From Spinacia oleracea (taxonomy: Eukaryota > Streptophyta > Magnoliopsida > Caryophyllales > Amaranthaceae): a stretch of DNA of 64,000 bases. The notes under the pieces were generated by a model. The model made no database searches. It worked only from the letters and a program-made list of their open reading frames with translations, and had not been told where the DNA came from. The stretch covers positions 11,013,747 through 11,077,746 of the forward strand of contig NC_079488.1 in assembly GCF_020520425.1 (NCBI RefSeq), read 5' to 3'. This document shows, piece after piece, positions 31,931 to 43,259 of the stretch. Numbering within the stretch: position 1 is the first letter of the stretch; each line of letters begins with the position of its first letter. The translations under genes and the position numbers were made by a program.

Positions 31931-32939
31931 CATACTCAAAAGATCTTATCATCTATCTCGAAGAACATTCGATGAAAAGGATATTAAGATTGGCAAAGCA
32001 TGATAACTAAACCTATGCAACAAGTGAGAAACAACACTCACATTGTGGCACTGGAAATCAAGCATAGGTTTGAATTCCATGAACTGTTTTAAAGATGGGT
32101 TTGAGGCCCATGGTTGTAAAACATTGGGGTTGAACATTTATCATATATGAAATGTATTTTCATATTCCATTTAATCTTGGTTTAGTATTAAATGATGAGT
32201 CCCTTCAATTTGACGATATATTCAAGATAGACTGTCAGGACCAGTCCTGTGACTAAGAAATGTCTCTCAAGTGAACTTGAATGTCAAAGGTTGAAAATGG
32301 TCCCTGGTAGGAGTTTTCTATAAAGATGGACGCATAGAAAACGTTAGACGACTAGAATGAAAGATGACTAGTAGTTCTGTTTCTTGAACTATGTGGACAT
32401 GGCAATGTCATAACCATTTGCATAGATACTTACTTTGGGAAGACTAGTATCGGACAGACCTATGAAACTTTACTGTAAGAGATGAAAATCTGTCATAAGT
32501 AACTTTCATTAAAGTTATTAGACACTAAATCCTCAATACCTGAGTGACTTGAGATTACTTGTTTGAGAACTGGTTACTTTGACGTTGACCAACCGTCGCA
32601 CCGTAAAAGGAGGCTATAAAGGAAACGCTCAGGTAATCACCTATCAAACGAAGTCTAATATCAAGATCGCAAGATAGGGATTGTCCTCCCGTAAATCGGG
32701 ATGAGATGCTTAAAAGTTGTACAAGGCCACTCGGAGAGCTAGAAACTGTGAAATGCATGGCCGTGCTCGAATGAATCATAGGCTATGATTATCTGTTTAT
32801 TTGATCAGTTGAACTCTGAAACCGAGAAACACCTCTGGACATAATAAGGATGACAACTCTTACTTTATGTTCAAGAGCAAGCATCGAGCGACGAAGGAAT
32901 TAGGAAATGCACACTTGTCCCTAAGGACAAGTGGGAGGC
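31931..32939 (+). other. 3' non-coding interior of the 10.1-kb copia
   Basis: No readable protein. It ends in CTAAGGACAAGTGGGAGGC, a polypurine tract before the 3' LTR. Confidence 0.6.
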
Positions 32940-34316
32940 TGAAGGAAATAATGCCCTTGGTCCAAGTATGCATTTAATGTTAAGTCTAATAAATGCGGTT
33001 CAGTATTAATTAACAAGTTAATAATGCAGTGAGATCAAGTGAGCTGAATGCCTAGCTAGAGGCCGCTTCAGTTCAAGTGGAATTAATTATATTAATCCAC
33101 AGCTTACTCTTGACTGAACCCGTAGGGTCACACAAATAGTACGTAAACGGATCAAGTATTTAATGGAATTTAATACTCCATCTATGGATATTCGGAATCG
33201 ACGGATCTTGGTTTCAGTGGGAGCTGAGATCGTCACAAGCAAGAAATGAATACTCCGGAAACGATGATGTTGCCGGAAACGGAAATATGGATCGTATCGG
33301 AAATATAAATATTATCCAAGTCGTAGATGTTGCCGGAAACGGAAACATGGTATGTATCGGAAAATATCACCGGAAATGGAAATATTGCCGGAATCGGAAA
33401 TATTGCCGGAAACGGAAATATTGTCAGAATCGGAAATATTATCGGAATCGGAAAATAATTCCGGAAACGGAAATATTAAATATTTGTTCGAAACGGAAAT
33501 TAATTCCGGAATCGGAAATATTAAATATTGTTCGTATCGAAAATTAATTCCGGAACCGCGTATTTAATCGGAAGCGCATCGTACGAATTAGCATCGGACG
33601 AGGCTTGCCAGACGAAGGCCCAGCACGAAGCCAGGCCCGCGCCCAGCAAGCCAAGCGCTCAACACGAAGGCCACAAGCCTCGCCAGGCCCAGCAAGGCTG
33701 CTGGTGAGCGCGCTGAGGGTGCTCGTGGGCTGCGAGGCTGCGCTCATGCGTGTGGGCCGCAAGGCCTGCGCGGTGCGTGCTTCCCTCGTGGTCGTGCGAC
33801 GCTCGTGTTCGTAACGAATCCTAATCCTATCAGAATTCGTGCATTGATTAAATCCTAATCCTAAAAGATTAAATTTATTATTTAGAGTTCTAATAGGATT
33901 CTAATTAATAAATCCATATCCTAGTAGGATTATAATTCCTTTCCATAAACTCTATAAATAGGTGCCTAGGGTCACATATTTACATCGAGATTTGAAGTAT
34001 TCAAAAGGTAAGATTTTCAAGCAAAAATCAGCCAAACACTTGCAACCCAAATAGCCGAAATTCCTAGTAACCTTAAGGGCGATTCTAGTTGGTCAAGCTT
34101 AAGGCGGATCCGGACGTGCTGTGGACTATCTACGGAGGGACGACACTTGGAGTCCTAAAGACTTGTTCTTGTTCGGTTCGGGCGCAGCTAGGGAGGGCAC
34201 GCAACAAAGTGTATGCATCTAAACTATGCTAAATGATTATGTGTAAATAATATGTTTCCTGGCTTTATGATTTTACCGCATGATTTATGTTTTGTCATAT
34301 GTATCATAACTTAACA
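32940..34316 (+). repeat. 3' LTR of the 10.1-kb copia
   Basis: 1377 bp, TGAAGGAAAT...CTTAACA, followed by TAATA. Includes the 18-bp-type array (33256-33560) and GC-rich block. Contains a 97-bp segment absent from the 5' LTR. Confidence 0.9.
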
Positions 34317-34321
34317 TAATA

Positions 34322-34550
34322 TGTTCAAGGACAGAATGGATGTTGGCCTGAACCTTGAGTAGGGTAGCCCTTGAATGATATTTTCCAGTTTTCATGTCCA
34401 ACGTGAGCGGAATGAGGGATTTCACGTTGGTGACGGTGAGGGCAGAGTGAAATTTTTGAAGAGTATGCCATGGCTATGGAGAACAGAGGAGAGAAGAAGA
34501 TTGGAGGAGGAAGAGAAGAGGAGGGCGACAACTAGGTTTAGGATGCTAAC
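34322..34550 (-). pseudogene. copia gag 5' part, separated by the nested insertion
   Basis: On the minus strand this stretch precedes 24206 when the inserted element and one TAATA copy are removed. It ends with a frame readable as a gag N-terminus (KSLIPLTLDMKTGKYHS-like) next to PPTETEAAKAY. An ATG lies at 34471. It is close to the primer site and LTR of the same element. Confidence 0.7.
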
Positions 34551-34553
34551 CTA

Positions 34554-34724
34554 ATCTGATACCATGTGAGAAGTAATTCCCTGAATTGTATTGATTGAGA
34601 AGCGTACATTATATACAACTAGCAGTTACATTGAAGCACAATCTAAGGCTACTGATTTGTAAAATTAGAAAATTAACTATACATAATATTAATATTTACT
34701 AAATAATAATTACATATTCTATCA
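34554..34724 (-). repeat. 5' LTR and primer site of the minus-strand copia
   Basis: The LTR is 34565-34724 (160 bp, TGTGAGAAG...CTATCA on the plus strand). Minus-strand TGGTATCAGAT (34554-34564) is the tRNA-iMet primer site adjoining it. Confidence 0.85.
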
Positions 34725-34905
34725 AATACAATGTACAATAACACCAACATAGAAAGTCAAGTAAGACCAGTCTATATATACAAGGAATCTCTAACATAAA
34801 ATACAAGTAACACCAGTATAGAAACTCAAGTAACACAAATCAAGATTAGTAATTGTGCGCGCGTGCGTCACACCAGGTAGTTGATGGTGTGACCGGTCGC
34901 ACAAG
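34725..34905. mobile_element. Right part of the TIR element with internal repeats
   Basis: Contains AACACCAACATAGAAAGTCA repeats as at 15800-16150, and ends with the inverted terminal segment GATGGTGTGACCGGTCGCAC. See the left part at 15722. Confidence 0.55.
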
Positions 34906-35486
34906 AGACGCACTAGCTGTTTAGATATAAGATATTTACCACCTTTCAAGGGCAGGAAATACTAATTTTTTTCATAATCACTTTCTATCATTTTGTTGTT
35001 CGTTATGCATTATATTTTCATGGTAAGTTGTAATAGACTTATATGTCTTATATGAAGTCATATAAAGTATTATTTAAACTTATCTTATCTTATATGAAGT
35101 TATCTATTTTCTCTGAACTTATTTTATCTCGTAAAAATTTATTTTTTTCCGAAAGAAACTTATTTGTGAGTAAAAAGGTCTAGAAAAAAATAATTTTTTC
35201 AAAACATATACCTAATTAACTTATCTAAACGTAATCTTATCTGGGCTTATTTTATCTGAAATAAGTCAAAATAAAGCAAAATTAAATCTTAATCTCATCG
35301 CATGTTTTTGTTATAAGAAATGTAAACTTTTTTAGAAAACATGTTATACTTGGAGGATTTATAATTTTCGAACATATGATGTTGTTAATTTTTATTATTG
35401 GACCCAATAGAACAATAACAATTTATAAACCCGTGTTATTTCTTAAATGATAAGCCCCACATATTTTTGATAAAAGCGGGTATATC
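34906..35486. other. AT-rich intergenic DNA
   Basis: Repeated words such as CTTATATGAAGT and CTTATTTTATCT occur between 35030 and 35290, perhaps a degraded MITE. No coding region or RNA gene was seen. Confidence 0.5.
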
Positions 35487-35935
35487 TCTATTATATAAGT
35501 TAAGAGGGGAGCGGTATTTCGGTAACATCACTTTTGGTGTCCCCTTGGATAAGATTAAATTACCTTCTAAAATTCCACAATTAAATTCAATTAAAAAGCT
35601 AATTATTTATTGATTTAAAAATCTGATTATTTATTGATTTTAAAAACTGAAAAGCAATAACAAATCAGGAAAGTTTTTTGGTGCCAGCATTCTGGAATAA
35701 TTCCCATACGTGAAAAATTTAATGGTCTAATATTTGGAGATCTTTGACTTTCGATAAAATTAGAAAACTATTATGGCATTTATTTTCCATAAGAATATAT
35801 GGTAAGATATGATTATGTAGAAAAGACGGTAAGAGTATAGTTGCACGTAGTAAGTACAAGATCTTTGCTTACGCCCATACATCAATATTCAGTAAAAATA
35901 CAATTTTAACTTTTTAATAATTTTATATGCATCGC

Positions 35936-36043
<108 letters not shown>

Positions 36044-36725
36044 GAATTTATGAGGTCATTTTAGTAAATGTCATTTTGGTGTCCCCTTATGAAATAGACT
36101 ATAATACCCTTAATAAGCTTTAATTTATTTTAATTATAATAATTCTTAAAATTGATAATTAATGTCATACTGTAAAAAATAGAATTTCATTGCATGTGAC
36201 AACCTAAAGTCAACAATAATTTAATTTAATTCCTATACCAAACAAGAAAGCAATTATTAAGGCAGTTAAAAAAATTGGAATTCATCCCTTCAATCTTACA
36301 TTTTTTTTATTACCCAATTAAACTTAGTCTTACCCTTAATCATACCCTAATTTTATATGGTTATACAAGCACTTTGCGGCAAAAAAACGCAAAACAAACG
36401 AACAAGTAAAAAAACACAATCTTGTACGTTTAATTTGTTAATTTGTAGTACATTAATTACTAAATAGATTTTATTACATATAAATATGTATATTTTTTTC
36501 TTTATTTTTAAATAAATTTTCTTACATGTTTTAGAAAATGTACATACTTTTAAGAATGTGTAGTATGTAGGACTATGTTTTAATTAACAAATTAGAGAAG
36601 AAAGTCATTGAAATATTATTTTAATTCATTATGATCAAACTTTAGTTTAATAACTTAGCACTTAGGTGTCCACATAAGATATCTATAATACACTTATAAA
36701 AATTGTTAAAAAAAATTATAAAACG

Positions 36726-36859
<134 letters not shown>

Positions 36860-37147
36860 GAATCAGATTTTTAAAAATATATGCACGCATTGCATGCATG
36901 GAATACTATACAATAAATATTGTAAGGTGGAAGCCAGTTACCTCAAAATACTTAAAAAGTTACCTCAGTTTAATGTAAAAGATACTTATTTTTTAGTCAA
37001 AATATGCCATTCTCGCCGGAGTAATTAAAAATTACAAAAAAAATTGAGTAAAAAAAATCCCATTAAACAATAAATTTATTATCAATGAATGCAGGCAAAA
37101 CCTTTTAGACAGGAATAATTTAGGAATGATCAATTGAACCTGGAATA

Positions 37148-37341
37148 GACCAATTGAGGTTGGCATGAGTGGTTAAGGGACTCTTGCTCCTTAACCAAGG
37201 TCTCGGGTTCGAGCCTTGGAAATGGAAAAAATCTCAACTGGGAGGGATGCTGCCCATCGAGATACCCATGCAAACTCCCGCAGAAGATTAGTCCACACGC
37301 TGAAGGCGGTGGGAACTCCTCGTAGTAGAAAAAAAAAAAAA
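37148..37341 (+). mobile_element. tRNA-derived SINE with poly(A)
   Basis: A-box-like TGGCATGAGTGG (37161-37172), B-box-like GGGTTCGAGCC (37205-37215) and an A-rich tail (37329-37343). Target duplication AATTGAACCTGGAATA / AATTGAGCATGGAATA (37132-37147, 37342-37357), 14 of 16 matching. Confidence 0.85.
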
Positions 37342-37479
37342 AATTGAGCATGGAATAACAGTCAAAGTATTCAGAGCCAAATAGATGGTCAGGACCATAT
37401 TTATTATTTGATAGCCAAAGCCATCAAGCATTTAATTTTAAGTTTTTTTTGTTCTAGTGTGAATGATTGAATTGGTTGT

Positions 37480-37815
37480 TGTTCCGGGGTTGAAACGATG
37501 GAAGGAGCGTCCTTGATGTCTTGAGTTCCGATCGCGTACGGTGCCTGCAAGATGAACTCCGGGCCAAGGGGGGGTCCCCGAGGCGGAGCCTCCGACGCTC
37601 AAGTCAGTACAATTGATGTATAAAATGAGGTGTTTAGGGGAGAGAGAGAGTAGGGTGGCTTCTCTAGGGTTAGAGAATGACCCCTTTACCTTGCCCTTTG
37701 AGGGGTATATATAGTGCCTTTGTTGGGCCTTTGAGGCCTTGTAAGGGATATTGGGCTTGAGTGGATTTTATTGGCTTTTAGGTTAAAATGGTGGGCCCAT
37801 TTTAACACCCCAACA
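37480..37815 (-). repeat. LTR (3' LTR on minus strand)
   Basis: 336 bp, starts TGTTCCGGGG and ends CACCCCAACA on the plus strand. Contains a GGGTATATATAG motif and a GA-repeat tract. Confidence 0.92.
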
Positions 37816-37958
37816 AATGCCCCCCAGACCCAATTCTATTTGAAAAATGGGTTGTGTTTTGATTTTGATCACTTCCAAGTAAAAGTCGATTTCAGCTCAG
37901 AATTTTAACCTCGGCTCGGATTGTAACATCGGTTCGAGTTGTAATCTCGGCTCGGATT

Positions 37959-38411
37959 TTACCTTCGGATTTTTGTCCTTCGGATTTTTACCTTCGGCTC
38001 GGTTTTGTCCTTCGTATTTTTACCTTCGGCTCGGTTTTATCCTTCGGATTTTTTCCTTCGGCTCGGTTTTGTCCTTCGGATTTTTACCTTCGGTTCGGTT
38101 TTATCCTTCGGATTTTTACCTTCGGCTCGGTTTTATCCTTCGGATTTTTACCTTCGGCTCGGTTTTGTCCTTCGGATTTTTACATTCGGCTCGGTTTTGT
38201 CCTTCGGATTTTTACCTTCGGCTCGGTTTTATCCTTCGGATTTTTACCTTCGGATTTTTACCTTCGTCTCGGATTTATCCTTCGGATTTTTACCTTCGGC
38301 TCGGTTTTATCCTTCGGATTTTTACCTTCGGATTTTTACCTTCGTCTCGGATTTATCCTTCGGATTTTTACCTTCGGCTCGGTTTTATCCTTCGGATTTT
38401 TACCTTCGGAT
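37959..38411. repeat. 32-bp tandem repeat array A
   Basis: Unit based on CTTCGGCTCGGTTTTATC and CTTCGGATTTTTAC, about 32 bp with 14-bp sub-units. The long ORFs across it are an effect of the repeat, not genes. Confidence 0.93.
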
Positions 38412-39615
38412 CGATTCGAGTTGTAATCTTTGAGCGATTTTTAACCTCGTTCTTCAAATCCGGAGATCTGTTTAAGAACGTGCTTCTAAAATCGGGTCGG
38501 ATTGTAACATCAGTTCGAGTTGTAATCTCGGAGCGGCTTTTTACCTTCGGCTCGGATTGTAACATCGATTCGAGTTGTAATCTTTGAGCGATTTTTAACC
38601 TCGTTCTTCAAATCCGGAGATCTGTTTAAGAACGTGCTTCTAAAATCGGCTCGGATTGTAACATCGGTTCGAGTTGTAATCTCGGAGCGGCTTTTTACCT
38701 TCGGCTCGGATTGTAACATCGATTCGAGTTGTAATCTTTGAGCGATTTTTAACCTCGTTCTTCAAATCCGGAGATCTGTTTAAGAACGTGCTTCTAAAAT
38801 CGGCTCGGATGGTAACATCGGTTCGAGTTGTAATCTCGGAGCGGCTTTTTACCTTCGGCTCGGATTGTAACATCGATTCGAGTTGTAATCTTTGAGCGAT
38901 TTTTAACCTTGTTCTTCAAATCCGGAGATCTGTTTAAGAACGTGCTTCTAAAATCGGCTCGGATTGTAACATCGGTTCGAGTTGTAATCTCGGAGCGGCT
39001 TTTTACCTTCGGCTCGGATTGTAACATCGATTCGAGTTGTAATCTTTGAGTGATTTTTAACCTCGCTCTTCAAATCCGGAGATCTGTTTAAGAACGTGCT
39101 TCTAAAATCGGCTCGGATTGTAACATCGGTTCGAGTTGTAATCTCGGAGCGGCTTTTTACCTTCGGCTCGGATTGTAACATCGATTCGAGTTGTAATCTT
39201 TGAGCGATTTTTAACCTCGTTCTTCAAATCCGGAGATCTGTTTAAGAACGTGCTTCTAAAATCGGCTCGGATTGTAACATCGGTTCGAGTTGTAATCTCG
39301 GAGCGGTTTCTTTACCTCGGCTCGGATTGTAACGTCGATTCGAGTTGTAATCTCGGAGCGATTTTTAACCTCGTTCTTCAAATCCGGAGATCTGTTCAAG
39401 AACGTGCTTCTAAAATCGGCTCGGATTGTAACATCGGTTCGAGTTGTAATCTCGGAGCGATTTCTTTACTTCGGCTCGGATTGTAACGTCGATTCGAGTT
39501 GTAATCTCGGAGCGATTTTTAACCTCGCTCTTCAAATCCGAAGATCTGTTCAAGAACGTGCTTCTAAAATCGGCTCGGATTGTAACATCGGTTCGAGTTG
39601 TAATCTCGGAGCGGC
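38412..39615. repeat. 154-bp tandem repeat array B
   Basis: About seven to eight copies with a constant 154-base spacing (for example 38640, 38794, 38948), each holding TTCGAGTTGTAATCTCGGAG and AAATCCGGAGATCTGTT. Later copies (after 39250) vary in one sub-segment. Confidence 0.93.
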
Positions 39616-39838
39616 TTTTTACCTTCGGTTCGGTTTTATCCTTCGGATTTTTACCTTCGGCTCGGTTTTATCCTTCGGATTTTTACCTTCGGATTTTTAC
39701 CTTCGGCTCGGATTTATCCTTCGGATTTTTACCTTCGGCTCGGTTTTATCCTTCGGATTTTTACCTTCGGATCGGTTTTATCCTTCGGATTTTTACCTTC
39801 GGCTCGGTTTTATCCTTCGGATTTTTACCTTCGGAAGT
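39616..39838. repeat. 32-bp tandem repeat array C
   Basis: Same unit as array A, resuming after the 154-bp array. Confidence 0.9.
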
Positions 39839-40262
39839 GATGTAGTGCCATCATGCCAATGTATGCTGTTGTTACCAATCGTGCAAGGTGATTGTGGGCT
39901 CAGTTGAGTCTGAGTTGTGGAAACTTGCTTTATTTCCAAATTCATAACTTTCACGCGTGAGCTGTTACTGGCTCCAAAAATCTGTACTCAAGCAAAATGA
40001 ATCCTCTTTATTCTGAAAATGAGTTTGCAGATCTGGGAGAGTGGGAAAGCATCTTTACTTGGCCTTGAGGCTACTGGGCCACCAAAATGTAGTAACGATC
40101 TGTAGCAACAATTTGTAGCAACATTATTTGTCACCACACTACCCATTATAACGTAATTTGTTGACAAACAGTAATTTTTGGTCGGCTATTTCAGATTTCC
40201 GGCCATTTTTGCGGTTGAACATAATAGTATGAAAATGTGGATTTTCATGGGTTATTGCTCTC

Positions 40263-40285
40263 GATCCCCACAGACGGCGCCAAAT
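40263..40285 (-). other. Primer-binding site of the tandem-repeat element
   Basis: The minus strand reads TTTGGCGCCGTCTGTGGGGA directly inside the right LTR, a form common in plant gypsy-like elements. Confidence 0.8.
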
Positions 40286-40621
40286 TGTTCCGGGGTTGAA
40301 ACGATGGAAGGAGCGTCCTTGATGTCTTGAGTTTCGATCGCGTACGGTGCCTGCAAGATGAACTCCGGGCCAAGGGGGGGTCCCCGAGGCGGAGCCTCCG
40401 ACGCTCAAGTCAGTACAATTGATGTATAAAATGAGGTGTTTAGGGGAGAGAGAGAGTAGGGTGGCTTCTCTAGGGTTAGAGAATGACCCCTTTACCTTGC
40501 CCTTTGAGGGGTATATATAGTGCCTTTGTTGGGCCTTTGAGGCCTTGTAAGGGATATTGGGCTTGAGTGGATTTTATTGGCTTTTAGGTTAAAATGGTGG
40601 GCCCATTTTAACACCCCAACA
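40286..40621 (-). repeat. LTR (5' LTR on minus strand)
   Basis: 336 bp, matches the other LTR except for one observed substitution (GAGTTTCGATC versus GAGTTCCGATC). Confidence 0.92.
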
Positions 40622-41795
40622 GTTGTTATTAAAATGAGCCCTCGTAAGTTGAATAGGGGTAGTGTCTACATGGATTGTTTTTTTGGATTCAAAGGAGAAG
40701 CAGAACTTTAAAGTAAAAAAAGTACTAAATAATTATACACTAAATCTAGGGAAGTGCTCTGGATAGTAGTCTTTTTCTTTTTATATTTTTCCTGTTTGAA
40801 AAAAAAATGTTCTATATGTAAGGGTTGGAAAAGCCACGCCTCTAACATCCTACGTAGTGCCTACAATGTGAATCCAAACAAAGCTAGTTTTTTTATACTT
40901 AGAGGCATTACATCTATTACCTATATAGACGTCAAAACAATTGTAGGAGATTACCGAACTAAAATTATATTGAAAGTGCGTTAGAAATAAAGATATGCAT
41001 ATGAAATAGGGAAATTTATATATGAGGAACAATTTTTCGAAGATACCTCCAACTATTATAATGCAATGGAACTAATGTCTTTAAACAATGATTTTAATTA
41101 CTCACTCCGTTTAAGACAAAAAAACATCTACTTTCCCTCCACTTAAATTAATGTTTAGAATGACAATAATATAAATTAGGAATAGGGAATACTAAATAAC
41201 AGTACAAGAATTTGTATCTTTAACGACAACCTAATTACGGAGGGTTAAAAATCTCGTCGCAAAACGCTTTTGCGACGGGGCTAACAACTAAACAAAGACG
41301 GGAACAACCATCGCAAATGTCTTTTACGACGGATTAACGACGGAATTTTCTATTAACGACGGCCCCCCTTTATGACGGGTTCGCGACAGGAAACCCCGTC
41401 GTTAATCAACGATTATTGGCATTTCGCGACGAAATTTCCCGTTATTAGTGGTACAATTTCTTGTAGTGTAATATTGTTCAATATTGTTCGTGAGTCAAAA
41501 CATTCGTTGTTCAAATTTAAATTTTGAAAAACAAGTTATACAAATAAAATGAGAGTACTTTATTAATTTAGAGAAAGGGTATAAAACAAAACGAGAGTAC
41601 TTTATTAATCATCGATCAGAATCTAAGTATACATCATGAAATTCAACTTAACAATAGAAAAGATGACCAAACTAATGGGAGATTTTTACGTATAAATGTG
41701 TAGTACTAGAGACATAAACATTTCTACACTCTTTATTAAAATATTAATTTAAAAACTTATTTGTTGACCTTGAAATAATTCCTATTGGGTTTTTA
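40622..41795. repeat. 3' flank of germin copy 2, related to 6070-7278 and 12216-12414
   Basis: Homology to the first unit is clear but diverged, and the first unit's hAT MITE, SINE and copia insertions are absent here, giving empty sites. A CACTA MITE has inserted at 41200. No gene was found. Confidence 0.85.
41200..41468. mobile_element. CACTA-type MITE, fold-back, copy 2
   Basis: 269 bp with ends CAGTACAAGAATTTGTATC and, inward from the right, CACTACAAGAAATTGTACC; target duplication TAA (41197-41199, 41469-41471). The related flank near 7175-7200 is the empty site. Reverse relative to the copy at 14648. Confidence 0.9.
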
Positions 41796-42422
41796 TTATG
41801 CTGTACCAAACATTCTTTTCATCCGCATAACTTCCTCATGACTCAGGAGTGTGATTTGCCCAGCTATATCAGCAGGTAAATTACCAGCAAACAACGAGGG
41901 AGTAGTGAGTTGCAATGCTGGATTCGCACCATTCAAACTAACAAACGCAGTAGCCGGAGTTCTACCAACATTAATTTGGAAGTGAAGCATTGCTTGTGGA
42001 AAGACCATCACATCACCAACTTGTAATCTTTTATAGAATGCAGTATTGTTTGCATCAATAAATCCAGCAATGATGGAGCCTTTGGCCAAAATAAGAACTT
42101 CTGATGTACGATGGGAGTGTAGTGGGATTACTCCACCAACGCCAAAGTCTAGCCTTGCCATCGAGATGCCTAAACCATTTAAGGCGGGGAACGCATCTGA
42201 AAATGCTAGAGTAACATTATTTCCGAAAACATTCGAAATGGTTCTTTCACCACGGAAACCAGTGTAAACAAAATCATCAGTTGTGACACTAGCAGGATCT
42301 TTGCAAGCATATCCTTTAGGGCCCCTAAGAAGACTAGGATCCCCAACACAAAAGTCGAGTTCTATGGCATGAGAAATAGAGGCTAGGAGGCAAAATACAA
42401 AGAAATATGCAAGATTGTTCAT
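41796..42422 (-). CDS. Germin-like protein (ABP19/ABP20-type cupin), copy 2
   Basis: Intronless 208-residue ORF; signal peptide MNNLAYFFVFCLLASISHA, then IELDFC. The metal ligands His102, His104, Glu108 and His147 and the Cys25/Cys40 pair are kept, as are sequons at Asn69 and Asn125. Motif 2 again has Ala where germins usually have Gly (FPQAMLH). It differs from copy 1 at a few residues, including Leu32 for Pro, Ser63 for Thr, Thr155 for Ser, Asp185 for Asn and Gly188 for Glu. It should be secreted to the apoplast as a Mn-binding cupin, probably hexameric; the enzymatic role is unknown. The upstream region has a TATA box and an inverted W-box pair as in copy 1, so the promoter was duplicated with the gene. 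Confidence 0.94.
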   Translation of the reverse strand: MNNLAYFFVFCLLASISHAIELDFCVGDPSLLRGPKGYACKDPASVTTDDFVYTGFRGERTISNVFGNNVTLAFSDAFPALNGLGISMARLDFGVGGVIPLHSHRTSEVLILAKGSIIAGFIDANNTAFYKRLQVGDVMVFPQAMLHFQINVGRTPATAFVSLNGANPALQLTTPSLFAGNLPADIAGQITLLSHEEVMRMKRMFGTA

Positions 42423-42531
42423 TCTGCAAGTTAATATATAGTTGTTGTGAGATCCTGGAGGTAAATATTAAAGGGTGAGTTTAGTATTGTGGATTGGTTT
42501 CTTGCATTTTCTTAGCAATATTATGTGCCTC

Positions 42532-42540
42532 TTATATAGA
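42532..42540 (-). promoter_or_regulatory. TATA box of germin-like copy 2
   Basis: TCTATATAA on the minus strand, about 113 bases before the start codon; same position as in copy 1. Confidence 0.7.
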
Positions 42541-42598
42541 GAACTTATAGTCCTATAGGAATGTAGGATGATATTTCGTACTGTTTACCAAATAATAA

Positions 42599-42621
42599 GT
42601 TGACTTGGTATGAAAGTCAAC
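42599..42621. promoter_or_regulatory. Inverted W-box pair upstream of germin copy 2
   Basis: GTTGACTT and AAGTCAAC in inverted order, unchanged from 14023-14045. Confidence 0.5.
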
Positions 42622-42895
42622 GTTGTATGCCAAAAAGGACCTAAATGTTGTATCTCGAAGCCTTTCAAAACAAGGTCAAAACATTCATACGAGAGTAGAC
42701 ACGATAAATATGCATTCGAATTCAGATTTCAAAGTATAAATATAAATATTTAGTCTTTGAGCCGACACTTGCACATTGAATGGAAATTTCACTTGAATTG
42801 CTCGTGTAGTTAATTAACTAATTAACCATGCATATAAAACTATTTTTAATTGGGTTAATATAGTTAAATGTGCAGACAAACTAGTTAATTCACTA

Positions 42896-43259
42896 CTCCA
42901 TCCGAATCTAAATGTTATTCCCGTTTCCATTTTTAGTGTCCCAAAATAATTTTCCCGGCCATTTCTTTTATTTCCTTTTTAATCTCTTCCTTGGAATTTT
43001 AACTTTGTAATTCTATTGGTTTATCAATAAAAAACCTTGTAGTCTCATTGGTTGGTTTAAGTTTGGATGGATTAATGAGTTCACATTTTTATTCTTTCAA
43101 TTCTATTGGTTCAACTATTTTGTTTTGTTGTGAAAATGGAATCAAAAAGCAACAATTTCCCATAAAATTACATTAATAATAGTTAATTTTATTATGTTTC
43201 ATTTTACTTAATAATCGCGTAAAATGAAAAACAGGAATAACATTTAGGTTCGGATGGAG
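42896..43259. mobile_element. Stowaway-like MITE (364 bp)
   Basis: Ends CTCCATCCGAATCTAAATG and, inward from the right, CTCCATCCGAACCTAAATG, with TA on both sides. A duplicated stretch of about 70 bp flanks the element (42822-42890; 43263-43331). Confidence 0.85.

Larger units (their letters stand above)
24207..34316 (+). mobile_element. 10.1-kb degenerate Ty1/copia element with long LTRs
   Basis: The target duplication TAATA (24202-24206 and 34317-34321) lies inside the host copia gag. LTRs of 1296 and 1377 bp begin TGAAGGAAATAATGCCC. A GTGGTATCACGATC primer site and an AAGTGGGAGGC polypurine tract (32929-32939) are present. The interior is long and mostly unreadable; only parts of RT survive. 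Confidence 0.92.
16997..34724 (-). mobile_element. Minus-strand Ty1/copia element (Ale/Retrofit-like), broken by two nested insertions
   Basis: Reading leftward from 34724: a short LTR (160 bp), primer site, gag, protease, integrase, RT, RNase H, polypurine tract (CTGCGGGGGTG, minus strand, 17073-17083) and an LTR remnant. It is interrupted by the copia at 24207-34316 and the solo LTR at 20514-23413. Short LTRs and a Gly/Asn-rich Gag tail without CCHC fit the Ale/Retrofit lineage, but that placement is tentative. Many frameshifts and stops make it inactive. Confidence 0.88.
37480..40621 (-). mobile_element. Non-autonomous gypsy-like LTR element filled with tandem repeats
   Basis: Target duplication GTTGT on both sides (37475-37479, 40622-40626). 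Two 336-bp LTRs differ by one base seen on direct comparison (near 37527 and 40333). The minus strand has the primer site TTTGGCGCCGTCTGTGGGGA next to the right LTR and a GGGTCTGGGGGGCATT polypurine tract next to the left LTR. No gag or pol is present; most of the interior is tandem repeats. The related flank at 6060 is an empty site. Confidence 0.93.

Noticed and set aside
37973-38587. Long plus-strand ORF with repeating SFGFLPSARFYPSDFYLR-like segments
   Set aside because: Direct translation of the 32-bp tandem array; long ORFs occur in more than one frame of the same array, so this is a repeat effect, not a gene.
38510-39181. Series of minus-strand ORFs starting MLQSEPKVKSRSE every 154 bases
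   Set aside because: They are one ORF repeated by the 154-bp tandem array.
37959-39838. Regular repeats that might be taken for a CRISPR array
   Set aside because: Repeats are contiguous and the spacers are also repeats; eukaryotic LTR element context.
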